From Alphaproteobacteria bacterium (GTDB taxonomy: Bacteria; Pseudomonadota; Alphaproteobacteria; RF32; CAG-239): 45,774 nucleotides of DNA. Below the pieces are notes generated by a model that searched no databases, was not told the origin of the DNA, and was given only the letters and a program-made list of their open reading frames with translations. The position numbers were made by a program, and so were the translations under genes. The first letter of the stretch is position 1. The number at the start of each line of letters is the position of its first letter. Of this stretch, positions 26,833-35,457 are shown one piece after another. The stretch is from positions 1 to 45,774 of the forward strand of contig JAFVEP010000036.1 of the NCBI GenBank assembly GCA_017475935.1. The letters are read 5' to 3'.

Positions 26833-28668
26833 TTAAAAATAATATTTGAAATCCACACCATACTCGTGATTATTGCGCCCGTATTTATAGCGATTGTATG
26901 TATAGCCGATTTGTGCAGACAACTGATCCGTCAAATCAACGGAAAATTTTGTTTTGTATTGCAAAACGCGCCCGAAATGCCGGCTGGAAAACGTATTTTC
27001 CAACGCATTGATCAAGCGTACGCCTCCAAAATCATTATACACGCCGATTTCCGGAGCCAAGCCTGTATATTGGTTGTGCGGAATAAAGCCGCCGTAATTT
27101 CCATGTGCGGAAATCAATCCGTAAAACCAAACAGACGGATGAAGTTCAAATGTTTGCCCCAAGCCGAAAGCCAGAGATCCGATATAGCCCTGTTTTTGTA
27201 AATTCTGATCATATATCCGACGCAAGGCAACTTCCGTGCGATACGAAATCTGGTGAAAAATTCTGTTTGTTGGAACCAAGGAAGTAATATGTATCGGTAT
27301 AAAATGCTGCAAAACAAGACGATGTTTTTGATTATAATAATGCCAGCGCGATTCCAAAACTTTAACCGATGCACCAGGAAGCAATCCCCAAGTGCGATCC
27401 GTTAAATCCGTATATGCCGGACGAATGACAATGCTTTCAAAACTCTGATGATGATTTATACCCGTTCCGAGCGAAAATAAAAAGGAATGATGGGCAAAAA
27501 CCGGATCTTTTTCATGATAATTTTTTTCATCTTGTTCTTGTTTGGATAAAACACTTCGTTGTCTTAAAATTTTGAAGCTGTTGCGGCGATATGCTTTCAA
27601 TTCAATTTCTTTAGCGACATATTTATATTGATAGTATTGGTACAACGTTTCCAAAACATTTCTCTTTTCATCATCCGAAAGGTTTTCCAAATAATTTTCT
27701 TGATCCTTGATAGACTCGCGCAGAACTTTATATTCTTTTGGGTTCATTTGTTCAATTTGATGCATAATTTTCGTATATCGCGCCGGTCTGTAATGAACAT
27801 CACCGATCAGTCCGTCAACCTCTTTGAGTGTTTTCAGTGTATCAAGAGGAATAGCCCAATATTCATATCCTTCGGTCAATTCTAAAGCCGGACGAACCGC
27901 CTCCAACAGCTCCAACAGCATAAATGAACAATTTTTATTCAAAAAATAGTACTGCACGAGAGCATATTTCATTTCGTATAAGTGATCGACGAAGGTCTTC
28001 ATTTCTTCATCTGTTAAATTAAGTTTATATTCCCAAATATCTCTATTTTCTATATTATTATAGTGGTTTATAATGCTCCAATAAGGATTGAGCGAATATC
28101 CTCCCCAATAAAAACCAAACAGACCTTTGAGCGCAAAAGGAATGCCGGAATCCGTTCCCGAATTGGCTCCGAAGTTTGCCCCGTGTGCCAACATTTGTGT
28201 GCCTTTGCGCGCCGTATCAATGCGAATCAAAGTATGACCGAACAAAGAAGCCGGATTTTGCATAAAAGAATTGGTGAATAAAACCGTAATCCCTTGCGGT
28301 TGAATATCTTTAATGAATTGTTGGTACTCAGTACAATTCATTAAATCGCCGTCAACATAATGATTTTTTTTGAGCCATTTGAACCGCGCCGGAAAATCGC
28401 ATTTGCGCTGATCTTGTTTGCGATTGAACGTTTTTTGCTCCGCTTCAAACTCCGCTTTCGGATCAATCATTCCTCGATCTGAAATGTAGAATTTTTCGCT
28501 TTGAATCAATCCGATAGAGTCATTCTTGTAATGTAAAAGTTTAATCCACTCTATATTATTCCAAGGTTGAGAATCAGGCTGATGCACAACAATTTCTGCA
28601 GCCAAAGATTGCGCTGTCAAACTCAGAACCGCTAAAATAAAGGAAATTAAATATCGCGTGTTTAACAT
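26833..28668 (-). CDS. DUF4105 (Lnb-type) protein with C-terminal outer-membrane barrel
   Basis: A signal peptide (about 1-24, ending SLAA) precedes a DUF4105/Lnb N-terminal periplasmic domain. Its marks are NSFMQNPASLFGHTLIRIDT (conserved FGH...R) and YYFLNKNCSFMLLELLEA (conserved NC), which resemble a papain-like Cys-His pair. The last 200 residues alternate polar and aromatic residues in beta-strands and end in phenylalanine, as outer-membrane barrels do (VDFKYYF). It is therefore probably an outer-membrane protein with a periplasmic enzyme-like domain; the activity is unknown. The start at 28668 is chosen because it begins the signal peptide. The DUF3015 gene lies just upstream, a pairing I recall from other proteobacteria. 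Confidence 0.82.
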   Translation of the reverse strand: MLNTRYLISFILAVLSLTAQSLAAEIVVHQPDSQPWNNIEWIKLLHYKNDSIGLIQSEKFYISDRGMIDPKAEFEAEQKTFNRKQDQRKCDFPARFKWLKKNHYVDGDLMNCTEYQQFIKDIQPQGITVLFTNSFMQNPASLFGHTLIRIDTARKGTQMLAHGANFGANSGTDSGIPFALKGLFGFYWGGYSLNPYWSIINHYNNIENRDIWEYKLNLTDEEMKTFVDHLYEMKYALVQYYFLNKNCSFMLLELLEAVRPALELTEGYEYWAIPLDTLKTLKEVDGLIGDVHYRPARYTKIMHQIEQMNPKEYKVLRESIKDQENYLENLSDDEKRNVLETLYQYYQYKYVAKEIELKAYRRNSFKILRQRSVLSKQEQDEKNYHEKDPVFAHHSFLFSLGTGINHHQSFESIVIRPAYTDLTDRTWGLLPGASVKVLESRWHYYNQKHRLVLQHFIPIHITSLVPTNRIFHQISYRTEVALRRIYDQNLQKQGYIGSLAFGLGQTFELHPSVWFYGLISAHGNYGGFIPHNQYTGLAPEIGVYNDFGGVRLINALENTFSSRHFGRVLQYKTKFSVDLTDQLSAQIGYTYNRYKYGRNNHEYGVDFKYYF

Positions 28669-28674
28669 ACATAA

Positions 28675-28701
28675 AGACAGCCACCTTTTTAGTGGCTGTC
28701 T
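28675..28701 (-). terminator. Hairpin between the DUF3015 and DUF4105 genes
   Basis: A perfect 10-bp stem (28675-28684 with 28692-28701) has a 7-nt loop. It starts 16 nt after the DUF3015 stop and ends 6 nt before the DUF4105 start. The U-run is weak (CUUUAUG). It could be a leaky terminator or a translation-control hairpin, since the only Shine-Dalgarno-like bases (AAGGTGG) are inside it. Confidence 0.6.
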
Positions 28702-28716
28702 CTCCATCAACTTACA

Positions 28717-29175
28717 TTATACGTGAGCTACTTCCATCACTCTCAATGTGACATCCGCTACTTCAACGTCATCATTTGGGAAAATATAAGCAAAATTGCG
28801 TTGAACTTCTTTTCCCAATGTCGCGCTGTCGATATTCATGATACCCGCCAAAGTTTCAATGGTTTCACCCTTTCCGGCTGCGGCATCCATGGCAAACTGT
28901 TCCATGTTATCTTCCAAAAATGCCAACATCATACGTCCCGTACCGCCGGTAATACGACCGTTCGGATCACAACCGGATGTACCGAATGTAACACCGAAGG
29001 TATTCGAACCGAAACTTCCGTTGGTTGTAATAGCCAACGACTGCGGAATAATACCTGACTGACCACGCCATGCCATAGATCCCAGACCGCATCCGCCGGT
29101 CGAATCAACCGCATGCGCAGCCCCTGTTAAACCTAATCCTGCGCAAACAACAACTGCACATAAAATTTTTTTCAT
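28717..29175 (-). CDS. DUF3015-family exported protein
   Basis: The 152-residue protein has a clear signal peptide (MKKILCAVVVCAGLGLTGA, cleavage after AHA at about residue 22). The mature part has the DUF3015 pattern: GGCGLGSMAWRGQSGIIPQSLAITTNGSFGSNTFGVTFGTSGCDP. It is a periplasmic protein of unknown function that is often found beside DUF4105 proteins. The perfect ribosome-binding site AAAGGAGG fixes the start at 29175; the longer frame upstream overlaps the next gene. A shared role with the barrel protein is likely. Confidence 0.87.
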   Translation of the reverse strand: MKKILCAVVVCAGLGLTGAAHAVDSTGGCGLGSMAWRGQSGIIPQSLAITTNGSFGSNTFGVTFGTSGCDPNGRITGGTGRMMLAFLEDNMEQFAMDAAAGKGETIETLAGIMNIDSATLGKEVQRNFAYIFPNDDVEVADVTLRVMEVAHV

Positions 29176-29252
29176 ATGAACCTCCTTTATGTCCTTCATC
29201 CGTGTTTGAGTATAATCAAAATATCCGCGCTTGTATAGAAATGATGCAACTT

Positions 29253-29873
29253 TTACACAATAAAATCTTTCACGCGGCCATAAACCCACAAACATCTGAT
29301 TAAAGCAATATACATAACCATTTCAAACATTTCTTCCATAATTTCGTTATCCACACACTCAAACTCTGAAACAGTTGCTCCGATGGCGCATAGCAGCAAA
29401 ATCACAATATCCCACATAAAAAGCGGAGCCCTTAAAATATACGTCATAAGCGTCCGATATAGCTTATTTTTGAAAAAATAAAACACAATATACAAGGCGA
29501 AACAAGCCCTTGCGAGTTCCATAACATAACCGTACTTAAAGCTTTTCCACCGACAAGGTTCATCAGAGGTAAGATATTTAGAGCAAAAATACTCACGCCC
29601 CATATTTGTTTCGCGTATAATGAAAAACGTCACGATCAAAGCACAAAAAACAAACAATTTTTTTTCTTTTTTGGCACTCAAAGCCACAAAAAAGGCACAC
29701 CACAAAATGAGCAGTTGCAAATTTTCCACCACACTGTTTTCGACAAACCATTCGGGATTCGCAAATTTAACCAGTGGTACAATCAGAATCAAACAGATAA
29801 ACTCGCAGAGCGTGATTATGTCGAATTTCCACGACATTCTTTTTTTCAGTATTTTGACATATTCTGACAACAT
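29253..29873 (-). CDS. Polytopic membrane protein, hypothetical
   Basis: This 206-residue protein has about five or six membrane segments (for example FICLILIVPLVKFAN, NLQLLILWCAFFVAL, LFVFCALIVTFFII, ARACFALYIVFYFF, FMWDIVILLLCAIGA). The central IIRETNMGREYF stretch and the C-terminal EFECVDNEIMEEMFEMVMYIALI carry conserved-looking acidic residues inside membrane regions. I do not recognise a family. The start follows GGAG by six bases. It is upstream of the DUF3015 and DUF4105 genes on the same strand, with a 77-nt gap. Confidence 0.72.
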   Translation of the reverse strand: MLSEYVKILKKRMSWKFDIITLCEFICLILIVPLVKFANPEWFVENSVVENLQLLILWCAFFVALSAKKEKKLFVFCALIVTFFIIRETNMGREYFCSKYLTSDEPCRWKSFKYGYVMELARACFALYIVFYFFKNKLYRTLMTYILRAPLFMWDIVILLLCAIGATVSEFECVDNEIMEEMFEMVMYIALIRCLWVYGRVKDFIV

Positions 29874-30045
29874 TATTTTCTCCGTTACCATATGCTTTAC
29901 ATATACAAAAAATGTATAAAAAGTAAACTTTATTTTAAATTATCAGTCGAAAATAAATATTTTTGTTCACAATATAAAATTTTTAGTAGAATTTTTATAA
30001 AAATACATATATAAAAAATTATAGTGCAACCTATGGAGAAAAAAA

Positions 30046-30219
30046 ATGTACAATACAAATAAAAATTTATTAGATAACCTTTCTCAGTCAATCAAAGACG
30101 ATCAAGAAGAATCGGAACAAACTTTTGCCGAATTGATTAATGACATCCATGATCCGGCTGTAAAGAGCACCTTGTTTCGCTTAATCAAAAGCATCGCAGA
30201 AAGTCAGCACTCTGCTTAA
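30046..30219 (+). CDS. Small protein, 57 residues
   Basis: This is a short gene with a good ribosome-binding site (GGAG, seven bases, ATG). The product is acidic and helical: it starts MYNTNKNLLDNLSQSIKDD, contains QTFAELINDIHDPAVKS and ends SIAESQHSA. There is no signal peptide or membrane segment. Codon use is like the neighbours. The function is unknown; it precedes another tiny gene by 95 nt. The upstream 150 nt are AT-rich and may hold its promoter. Confidence 0.6.
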   Translation: MYNTNKNLLDNLSQSIKDDQEESEQTFAELINDIHDPAVKSTLFRLIKSIAESQHSA

Positions 30220-30314
30220 AAGCATTTTCTCTGCGTGTTTTCAAGATTGAAAAATATGATTTGTTTGCCCCCATCAGCTCTTGAATTTTCCCGTCGGATT
30301 ATTATTTAAGGGCT

Positions 30315-30551
30315 ATGGCAAAACAGAAATATACATTTAAAGAAAAGCTTGATATTACCGAAAGCATCGTTACCATTTTAATGTTTTTAATGGCTGTATG
30401 GGGAACCGTGGTCAGTTTTGAAGAAGGATTCTGGCACAAATTAAATCATATCGTCGATCATTATCACAATCAGATATCCGTGGAGGAAACGAAAATTTCT
30501 TCGACTTTACATAAAATCTTTAAAATTGATAATATGCACAAGAATATGTAA
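30315..30551 (+). CDS. Small single-pass membrane protein, 78 residues
   Basis: One hydrophobic segment (SIVTILMFLMAVWGTVVSF, about residues 17-35) is followed by a His-rich amphipathic stretch (WHKLNHIVDHYHNQI) and a short basic tail. No family is recognised. AAGGG lies only two to three bases before the ATG, so the start may be imperfect. It ends 3 nt before the convergent mutL stop with no visible terminator. Confidence 0.6.
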   Translation: MAKQKYTFKEKLDITESIVTILMFLMAVWGTVVSFEEGFWHKLNHIVDHYHNQISVEETKISSTLHKIFKIDNMHKNM

Positions 30552-30554
30552 CAT

Positions 30555-32399
30555 CTAGCGCCGTTCAAATAATTTTTCTATATCCGCCAATTTAACCTGA
30601 ATATATGTCGGTCTGCCGTGATTGCATTGTCCGGAATGTTGTGTTTGTTCCATTTCTCTAAGTAAATAGTTCATTTCTTGAATGTTCAGCGCCCTTCCCG
30701 CACGCACAGAACCATGGCAAGCCATCGTCGCACAAAGATGGTGTATTTTATCGGTCAGGGCGTAAGATTCTCCCCATTCGGCAATTTCCGCGGCCAGATC
30801 TTTGACTAACTTTTTGACATCAACTTCACCCAACAAAGCCGGTGTCTGACTAACCAAAACTGCTGTCGTACCGAATGCTTCCATGACCAATCCCAAATCG
30901 GCAAACATCGTTTGATGTTCCAACAACGCCTCTTTTTCCGACAAGGAAAGATCAACAATTTCCGGAAGCAAGAGCATTTGAGATGGTTGACGCAGATGTT
31001 GTTCCAAACCTTGTTTCATCTTTTCCATGGTAATTCGTTCGTGGGCGGCATGCTGATCAATAATCGCAATACCATCGCTGGTTTGTGAAATAATATATGT
31101 GTTATGCACCTGTGCCTTAGCCAGCCCGAGAATACCGATATTTTCTTCATTCTGCGGTTCCTGTTGTTCCGGTATCCGCACTGAATATTTATTTTCCAAC
31201 TCCGGAATAAACTTCTGATTTCTGGATGAAGCTGTCTTATGAAATGATATGTTCGGCGCTGATGTAAAGGTTTGATGCGGCGCATGCAAGGAAAAATCAG
31301 ATGTTTTATTTTCTGCCGGCTGAACAAAACTTTTTTCCGTCATATCCCGTACGCCTGTTTCCAAAAGATGTTCCAATCCACCAACATCCGCGCTCTGTTG
31401 TGAACCGAGGCTCAAAGCTTGACGAATAGCACCGACAAGCAAACCGCGGACAGAAGCATTGTCATAAAAACGCACTTCAGCTTTGGTCGGATGCACATTG
31501 ACATCAACATAGGCCGGATCAACATCAAAAAACAAAGCACATACCGGATAACGACCGGACATCATCACATCCTGATAAGCACCTTTGATTGCGCCGAGTA
31601 TCAACTTATCACGCACCGGACGATGATTGACGAACAAAAATTCAGATAATGAATTTGCTTTATGATAGGTCGGCAAGCTGACAAATCCTTTGATACGACA
31701 AAAGTCATTTTCACCGGCTACCTCAATGGCATTTTCTTCAAATTCTGCTCCCATAATATCAATCAAACGTTGTTTATGTGCATCGAAAAGTTCTCCTTGA
31801 CAGGCATTTAGGGCCATTTTTTTCTTTCCGTCAGCATATAAATAGAACGATATCAGCGGATTAGCCAAAGCAATACGCTGCAACATATCAATACATTGAC
31901 CGGTTTCGGAAGCATCCGATTTCATAAACTTAAGACGCGCCGGCGTAGTAAAAAACAAGTCCCGCACTTCAATGCGTGTTCCCTCATTTAAGGCCACCGG
32001 TAGCATTTCTTCTTTATGCCCGCCGCTAACGGTTAATTGCCAACCGTTTTCAGCTCCGGTGGTTTTTGAAGATATTGTCAGACGCGAAACGGACGCAATA
32101 GATGGTAAAGCCTCCCCGCGAAAGCCCAAAAAATGAATTTTAAACAAATTTTCATCCGGCAATTTCGAAGTTGCATGGCGTTCGATCGCAAGCGGTAATT
32201 CTTCTTTGCTCATACCGCAACCATTATCGGAAACAACAATCAGATTTTTTCCGCCGCCCGTCAAACTGACTTCTATTCGGTCTGCACCGGCATCAATGGC
32301 ATTTTCGACCAATTCTTTAACCACAGAGGCCGGCCGTTCGATCACCTCACCGGCTGCGATCTGATTGACTAAGTTGGATGGTAAAATGCGTATTGCCAT
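30555..32399 (-). CDS. mutL: DNA mismatch repair protein MutL (endonuclease type)
   Basis: MutL couples MutS mismatch recognition to strand incision. The N-terminal GHKL ATPase has ELVENAIDAGAD, SDNGCGM and FLGFRGEALPSIASV. The C-terminal dimerisation/endonuclease domain has the metal motif DQHAAHERITME near residue 450, ACHGSVRAG, and CNHGRP (usually CPHGRP), so it is a nicking MutL as expected where MutH is absent. At 614 residues it is complete. It follows pgi by 8 nt and is the last gene of the long operon from lspA. Confidence 0.96.
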   Translation of the reverse strand: MAIRILPSNLVNQIAAGEVIERPASVVKELVENAIDAGADRIEVSLTGGGKNLIVVSDNGCGMSKEELPLAIERHATSKLPDENLFKIHFLGFRGEALPSIASVSRLTISSKTTGAENGWQLTVSGGHKEEMLPVALNEGTRIEVRDLFFTTPARLKFMKSDASETGQCIDMLQRIALANPLISFYLYADGKKKMALNACQGELFDAHKQRLIDIMGAEFEENAIEVAGENDFCRIKGFVSLPTYHKANSLSEFLFVNHRPVRDKLILGAIKGAYQDVMMSGRYPVCALFFDVDPAYVDVNVHPTKAEVRFYDNASVRGLLVGAIRQALSLGSQQSADVGGLEHLLETGVRDMTEKSFVQPAENKTSDFSLHAPHQTFTSAPNISFHKTASSRNQKFIPELENKYSVRIPEQQEPQNEENIGILGLAKAQVHNTYIISQTSDGIAIIDQHAAHERITMEKMKQGLEQHLRQPSQMLLLPEIVDLSLSEKEALLEHQTMFADLGLVMEAFGTTAVLVSQTPALLGEVDVKKLVKDLAAEIAEWGESYALTDKIHHLCATMACHGSVRAGRALNIQEMNYLLREMEQTQHSGQCNHGRPTYIQVKLADIEKLFERR

Positions 32400-32407
32400 G
32401 TATAGCC

Positions 32408-34048
32408 CTACTTACGTATGCGTTTGATGTAATTTATCAGTGAAGCGGTTGAGCTGTCGTGTTCAACTCCGAAAGCTGTCCCTTGAATTTCAGGCAGAAT
32501 ATTCAAAGCCATCTGTTTACCGAGTTCAACACCGAATTGATCAAACGAATTGATATTCCACAAAACGCCCTGAACAAAAACTTTATGTTCATACATCGCC
32601 ACCAACATACCCAAAGAATACGGATCAAGCTTTTTCAACACAATGGTATTGGATGGACGATTGCCGTCAAAACTTTTATATTTTTTCAAAGCATCTATTT
32701 GTGCTTCGGACTTGCCGGCTTTTTGCAATTCAGCGACCACTTCTGCCTCGGTTTTGCCTTTCATCAAAGCCTCACCTTGAGCCAAAACATTGGAAATCAA
32801 AATTTGATGGTGATTACCGATTTCGTTATGAGAAATGGCCGGAATAATAAAGTCTACGGGAACACTTTCTGATCCCTGATGCAAAAGTTGGAAGAAGGAA
32901 TGCTGAACATTTGTTCCGGCTCCGCCGAACAAAGCCGGTCCGGTCGCATAATCTACCATTTTATGATCTAATGTAATCGTTTTACCGTTGCTTTCCATAT
33001 CAAGCTGTTGAAGATAAGCCGGTAAATATTGCAAATATTGATCGTATGGAACAACCGCATAACGATGGATATTGTAAAAATTATTGTACCATAAACCGAT
33101 TAATGCTAAAATAACCGGTATATTGTGCGGCAATTCAGCTTGAAGAAAATGCTGATCCATCGCATGCGCGCCTTCCAACATGCGTTCAAAATTTTTAAAA
33201 CCGACAGCAATGGCAATAATCATACCGATGGCCGACCACATAGAATAACGTCCGCCGACAAAATCCCAAAACTCAAACATATTGTCAGGATCAATACCGA
33301 ATTTTTCCACTTCTGTTTGATTAGTCGATAAGGCAATAAAATGTTTTGATACGGCGTGTTCGCCCAAAGCATCGACCAGCCACTTTCGGCAAGTACGGGC
33401 ATTCGTCAGCGTTTCAATTGTCGTAAACGTCTTCGAAGCCACAATAAAAAGAGTTTTTTCCGGATCAATATTATTCAAAACTTCCGCACACGATGTACCA
33501 TCAATGTTAGAGATGAAATAACATTTAATATCTTTTTGCCAATAGGGTTTCAGAGCTTGTGTCACCATATACGGTCCAAGATCAGATCCGCCGATACCGA
33601 TGTTGACGATATTTGTTAATTTTTTTCCGGTGTAACCGGTAAACGTACCTAAACGAACCGCCTCTGAAAAATCCCGCATTTTTTCCAAAACCTTATTAAT
33701 CTGCGGCATCACATCATGTCCATCGACATAAATCGGCTTATTGGCGCGATTGCGCAACGCAATATGCAGAACAGCTCGATTTTCGGTTTGATTTATTTTT
33801 TGCCCGCTGAACATGGCTTTGATCTTATCTTGCAAATGTCTTTCCTCGGCCAAAGCATAAAGCGCATTCATCACCTTATCGTCGATACGATTTTTGGAAT
33901 AATCCAAGAACATATTGTCAAACGCAACTGAATATTTTTCCGCACGTTTTGGATCATCATGAAATAAGTCCTTCATCTGTGTTTTTGCAAAACTGCCATA
34001 CACTTTTTCCAATTGTTTCCATGCTTTCGACTTCGTTTTTCCGAACAT
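32408..34048 (-). CDS. pgi: Glucose-6-phosphate isomerase
   Basis: Pgi interconverts glucose 6-phosphate and fructose 6-phosphate. Signatures include NIGIGGSDLGPYMVTQAL, VASKTFTTIETLTNA, FWDFVGGRYSMWSAIGM, QLDMESNGK and GQNFDQFGVELGK-like NSFDQFGVELGK. At about 547 residues it is the long (E. coli-type) form. Two ATGs lie after AGGAG; the second (34048) has 7-nt spacing, while the first overlaps the M16 stop (TGATG). It links the sugar genes to an operon otherwise devoted to envelope and repair functions. Confidence 0.97.
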   Translation of the reverse strand: MFGKTKSKAWKQLEKVYGSFAKTQMKDLFHDDPKRAEKYSVAFDNMFLDYSKNRIDDKVMNALYALAEERHLQDKIKAMFSGQKINQTENRAVLHIALRNRANKPIYVDGHDVMPQINKVLEKMRDFSEAVRLGTFTGYTGKKLTNIVNIGIGGSDLGPYMVTQALKPYWQKDIKCYFISNIDGTSCAEVLNNIDPEKTLFIVASKTFTTIETLTNARTCRKWLVDALGEHAVSKHFIALSTNQTEVEKFGIDPDNMFEFWDFVGGRYSMWSAIGMIIAIAVGFKNFERMLEGAHAMDQHFLQAELPHNIPVILALIGLWYNNFYNIHRYAVVPYDQYLQYLPAYLQQLDMESNGKTITLDHKMVDYATGPALFGGAGTNVQHSFFQLLHQGSESVPVDFIIPAISHNEIGNHHQILISNVLAQGEALMKGKTEAEVVAELQKAGKSEAQIDALKKYKSFDGNRPSNTIVLKKLDPYSLGMLVAMYEHKVFVQGVLWNINSFDQFGVELGKQMALNILPEIQGTAFGVEHDSSTASLINYIKRIRK

Positions 34049-34050
34049 CA

Positions 34051-35457
34051 TCAATCTCCTTTATAAGTTCCCACGGTTATAAAATCCGGCTCGGATGTAT
34101 AATACTTTTTGATTGCGTCATTAACTGCCCCGAGCGTTACATTGTCGACATATTGATTCCTTTTTTGCAAAAAGTCCACCCCTAAATTGTATTTTTGCAT
34201 ACCGACAAGCATTTCCGAAATATCAGAAATGGATGAAAAGCGCAAATTATAGGAATCGATTAAAGATTTTTTGGCTTGTTGAAGATCTGTTTGCGTAATA
34301 CCTTTGGCGGCAAACTTATGCCACTCTTCCAATAAAAGTTCTTTTGCCGGCTTAAAATTCTCCGGTGATGACGAGAAATGCCCTTCCAGCAAGTTAGCGG
34401 CATCGGAAATTCGCAAATAAGTATATATACCATAGGTTAAGCCTTTGTCTTCTCTGATATTCTTAGAAATAACAGAGTTCAAACCGGAACCGCCGAAAAT
34501 ATAATTAGCGATGTACAGCGGATAAAAATCATCGGCTTGACGATGTGTTCCCTGCACGACAAATCTGGTCAAAACCTGCGCGAATTTTTTCTCATTTTGA
34601 TAGCTTTTACCATTGGCCTCAACAACAATGCTTCTTAAAATTCGATTATCTCCCTGTTGAGGCAAGTGTCCAAACAGGCGCGCAATCAAATGTTCAGCTT
34701 CCGATGAAGTTATATCACCGGCAATACCGATCAATAAATTGCTTTTTGTAAAATAGCGTTGCATAAAGTTACGCAAAGTTTCCTCATCAAGCTTCGCAAT
34801 GATTGATTTATCCCCCAAAGGATTGCGGGCATACGGATGCCCTTTACAGATGCTCTTTCTAAACGTGAGTTCAGACACTTTTTCTATATTTTCTTCCTGA
34901 GTATCAATTAAGTGTGCCAATTGCTGTTTATAAAGCATCATATAGTTCTCATCAAACTGCGGCTCGGTCAATGTTTCGACCAGCAAATTTTCTGCCATTT
35001 GCATATTGACCTTAGGGAAAATCAGATAGCCGTCAAAGTCATCATCTGACGCCGAATAGCCGATTTTAATACCATATTCTTCGGTCAAATAACGAAATTT
35101 AAGAAAATCATGATTTTTTGTTCCGGCCAAAAGCATTTCGCTTAACAAATGTACCAATCCGGATTGATCGTCTGTTTCATATGCCGTTCCGGCGTGTAAA
35201 AATTTAAAGCTGACACTGACAATCGGGTTCGATTTTTCCTCCATCAGAAAGGCTTTTAAACCGTCATTTTCAATGACACTGACTTTCCCCGAAAATGTTT
35301 TATTTTTTAAAACTGTATTCTGCAAAACAGCATCTGCGTCAAACAGATCAACCTTTTGTTGCCAACGAAATACGCTATATGTTATGGCTGCAAACACAAT
35401 TAAAAATAAGAAAATGTATCGGCCGGTTTTCTTTTTTTTGCGATAGATATTACCCAT
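34051..35457 (-). CDS. M16-family peptidase-like protein, non-catalytic subunit
   Basis: This 468-residue protein has one N-terminal membrane anchor (about 13-30) and an M16 fold. The zinc motif HxxEH is replaced by HLLSE (103-107), so it should not bind zinc. It keeps the R/Y substrate-positioning motif (IREDKGLTYGIYTYL, about 337-350). This is the pattern of the regulatory subunit in heterodimeric M16 proteases, whose catalytic partner is the overlapping upstream gene (8-nt overlap). It probably acts in the periplasm, anchored to the inner membrane. Confidence 0.88.
   Translation of the reverse strand: MGNIYRKKKKTGRYIFLFLIVFAAITYSVFRWQQKVDLFDADAVLQNTVLKNKTFSGKVSVIENDGLKAFLMEEKSNPIVSVSFKFLHAGTAYETDDQSGLVHLLSEMLLAGTKNHDFLKFRYLTEEYGIKIGYSASDDDFDGYLIFPKVNMQMAENLLVETLTEPQFDENYMMLYKQQLAHLIDTQEENIEKVSELTFRKSICKGHPYARNPLGDKSIIAKLDEETLRNFMQRYFTKSNLLIGIAGDITSSEAEHLIARLFGHLPQQGDNRILRSIVVEANGKSYQNEKKFAQVLTRFVVQGTHRQADDFYPLYIANYIFGGSGLNSVISKNIREDKGLTYGIYTYLRISDAANLLEGHFSSSPENFKPAKELLLEEWHKFAAKGITQTDLQQAKKSLIDSYNLRFSSISDISEMLVGMQKYNLGVDFLQKRNQYVDNVTLGAVNDAIKKYYTSEPDFITVGTYKGD

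Noticed and set aside
26823..26842. Terminator between dtd and the DUF4105 gene
   Set aside because: The AT-rich inverted repeat has several mismatches and no convincing stem.
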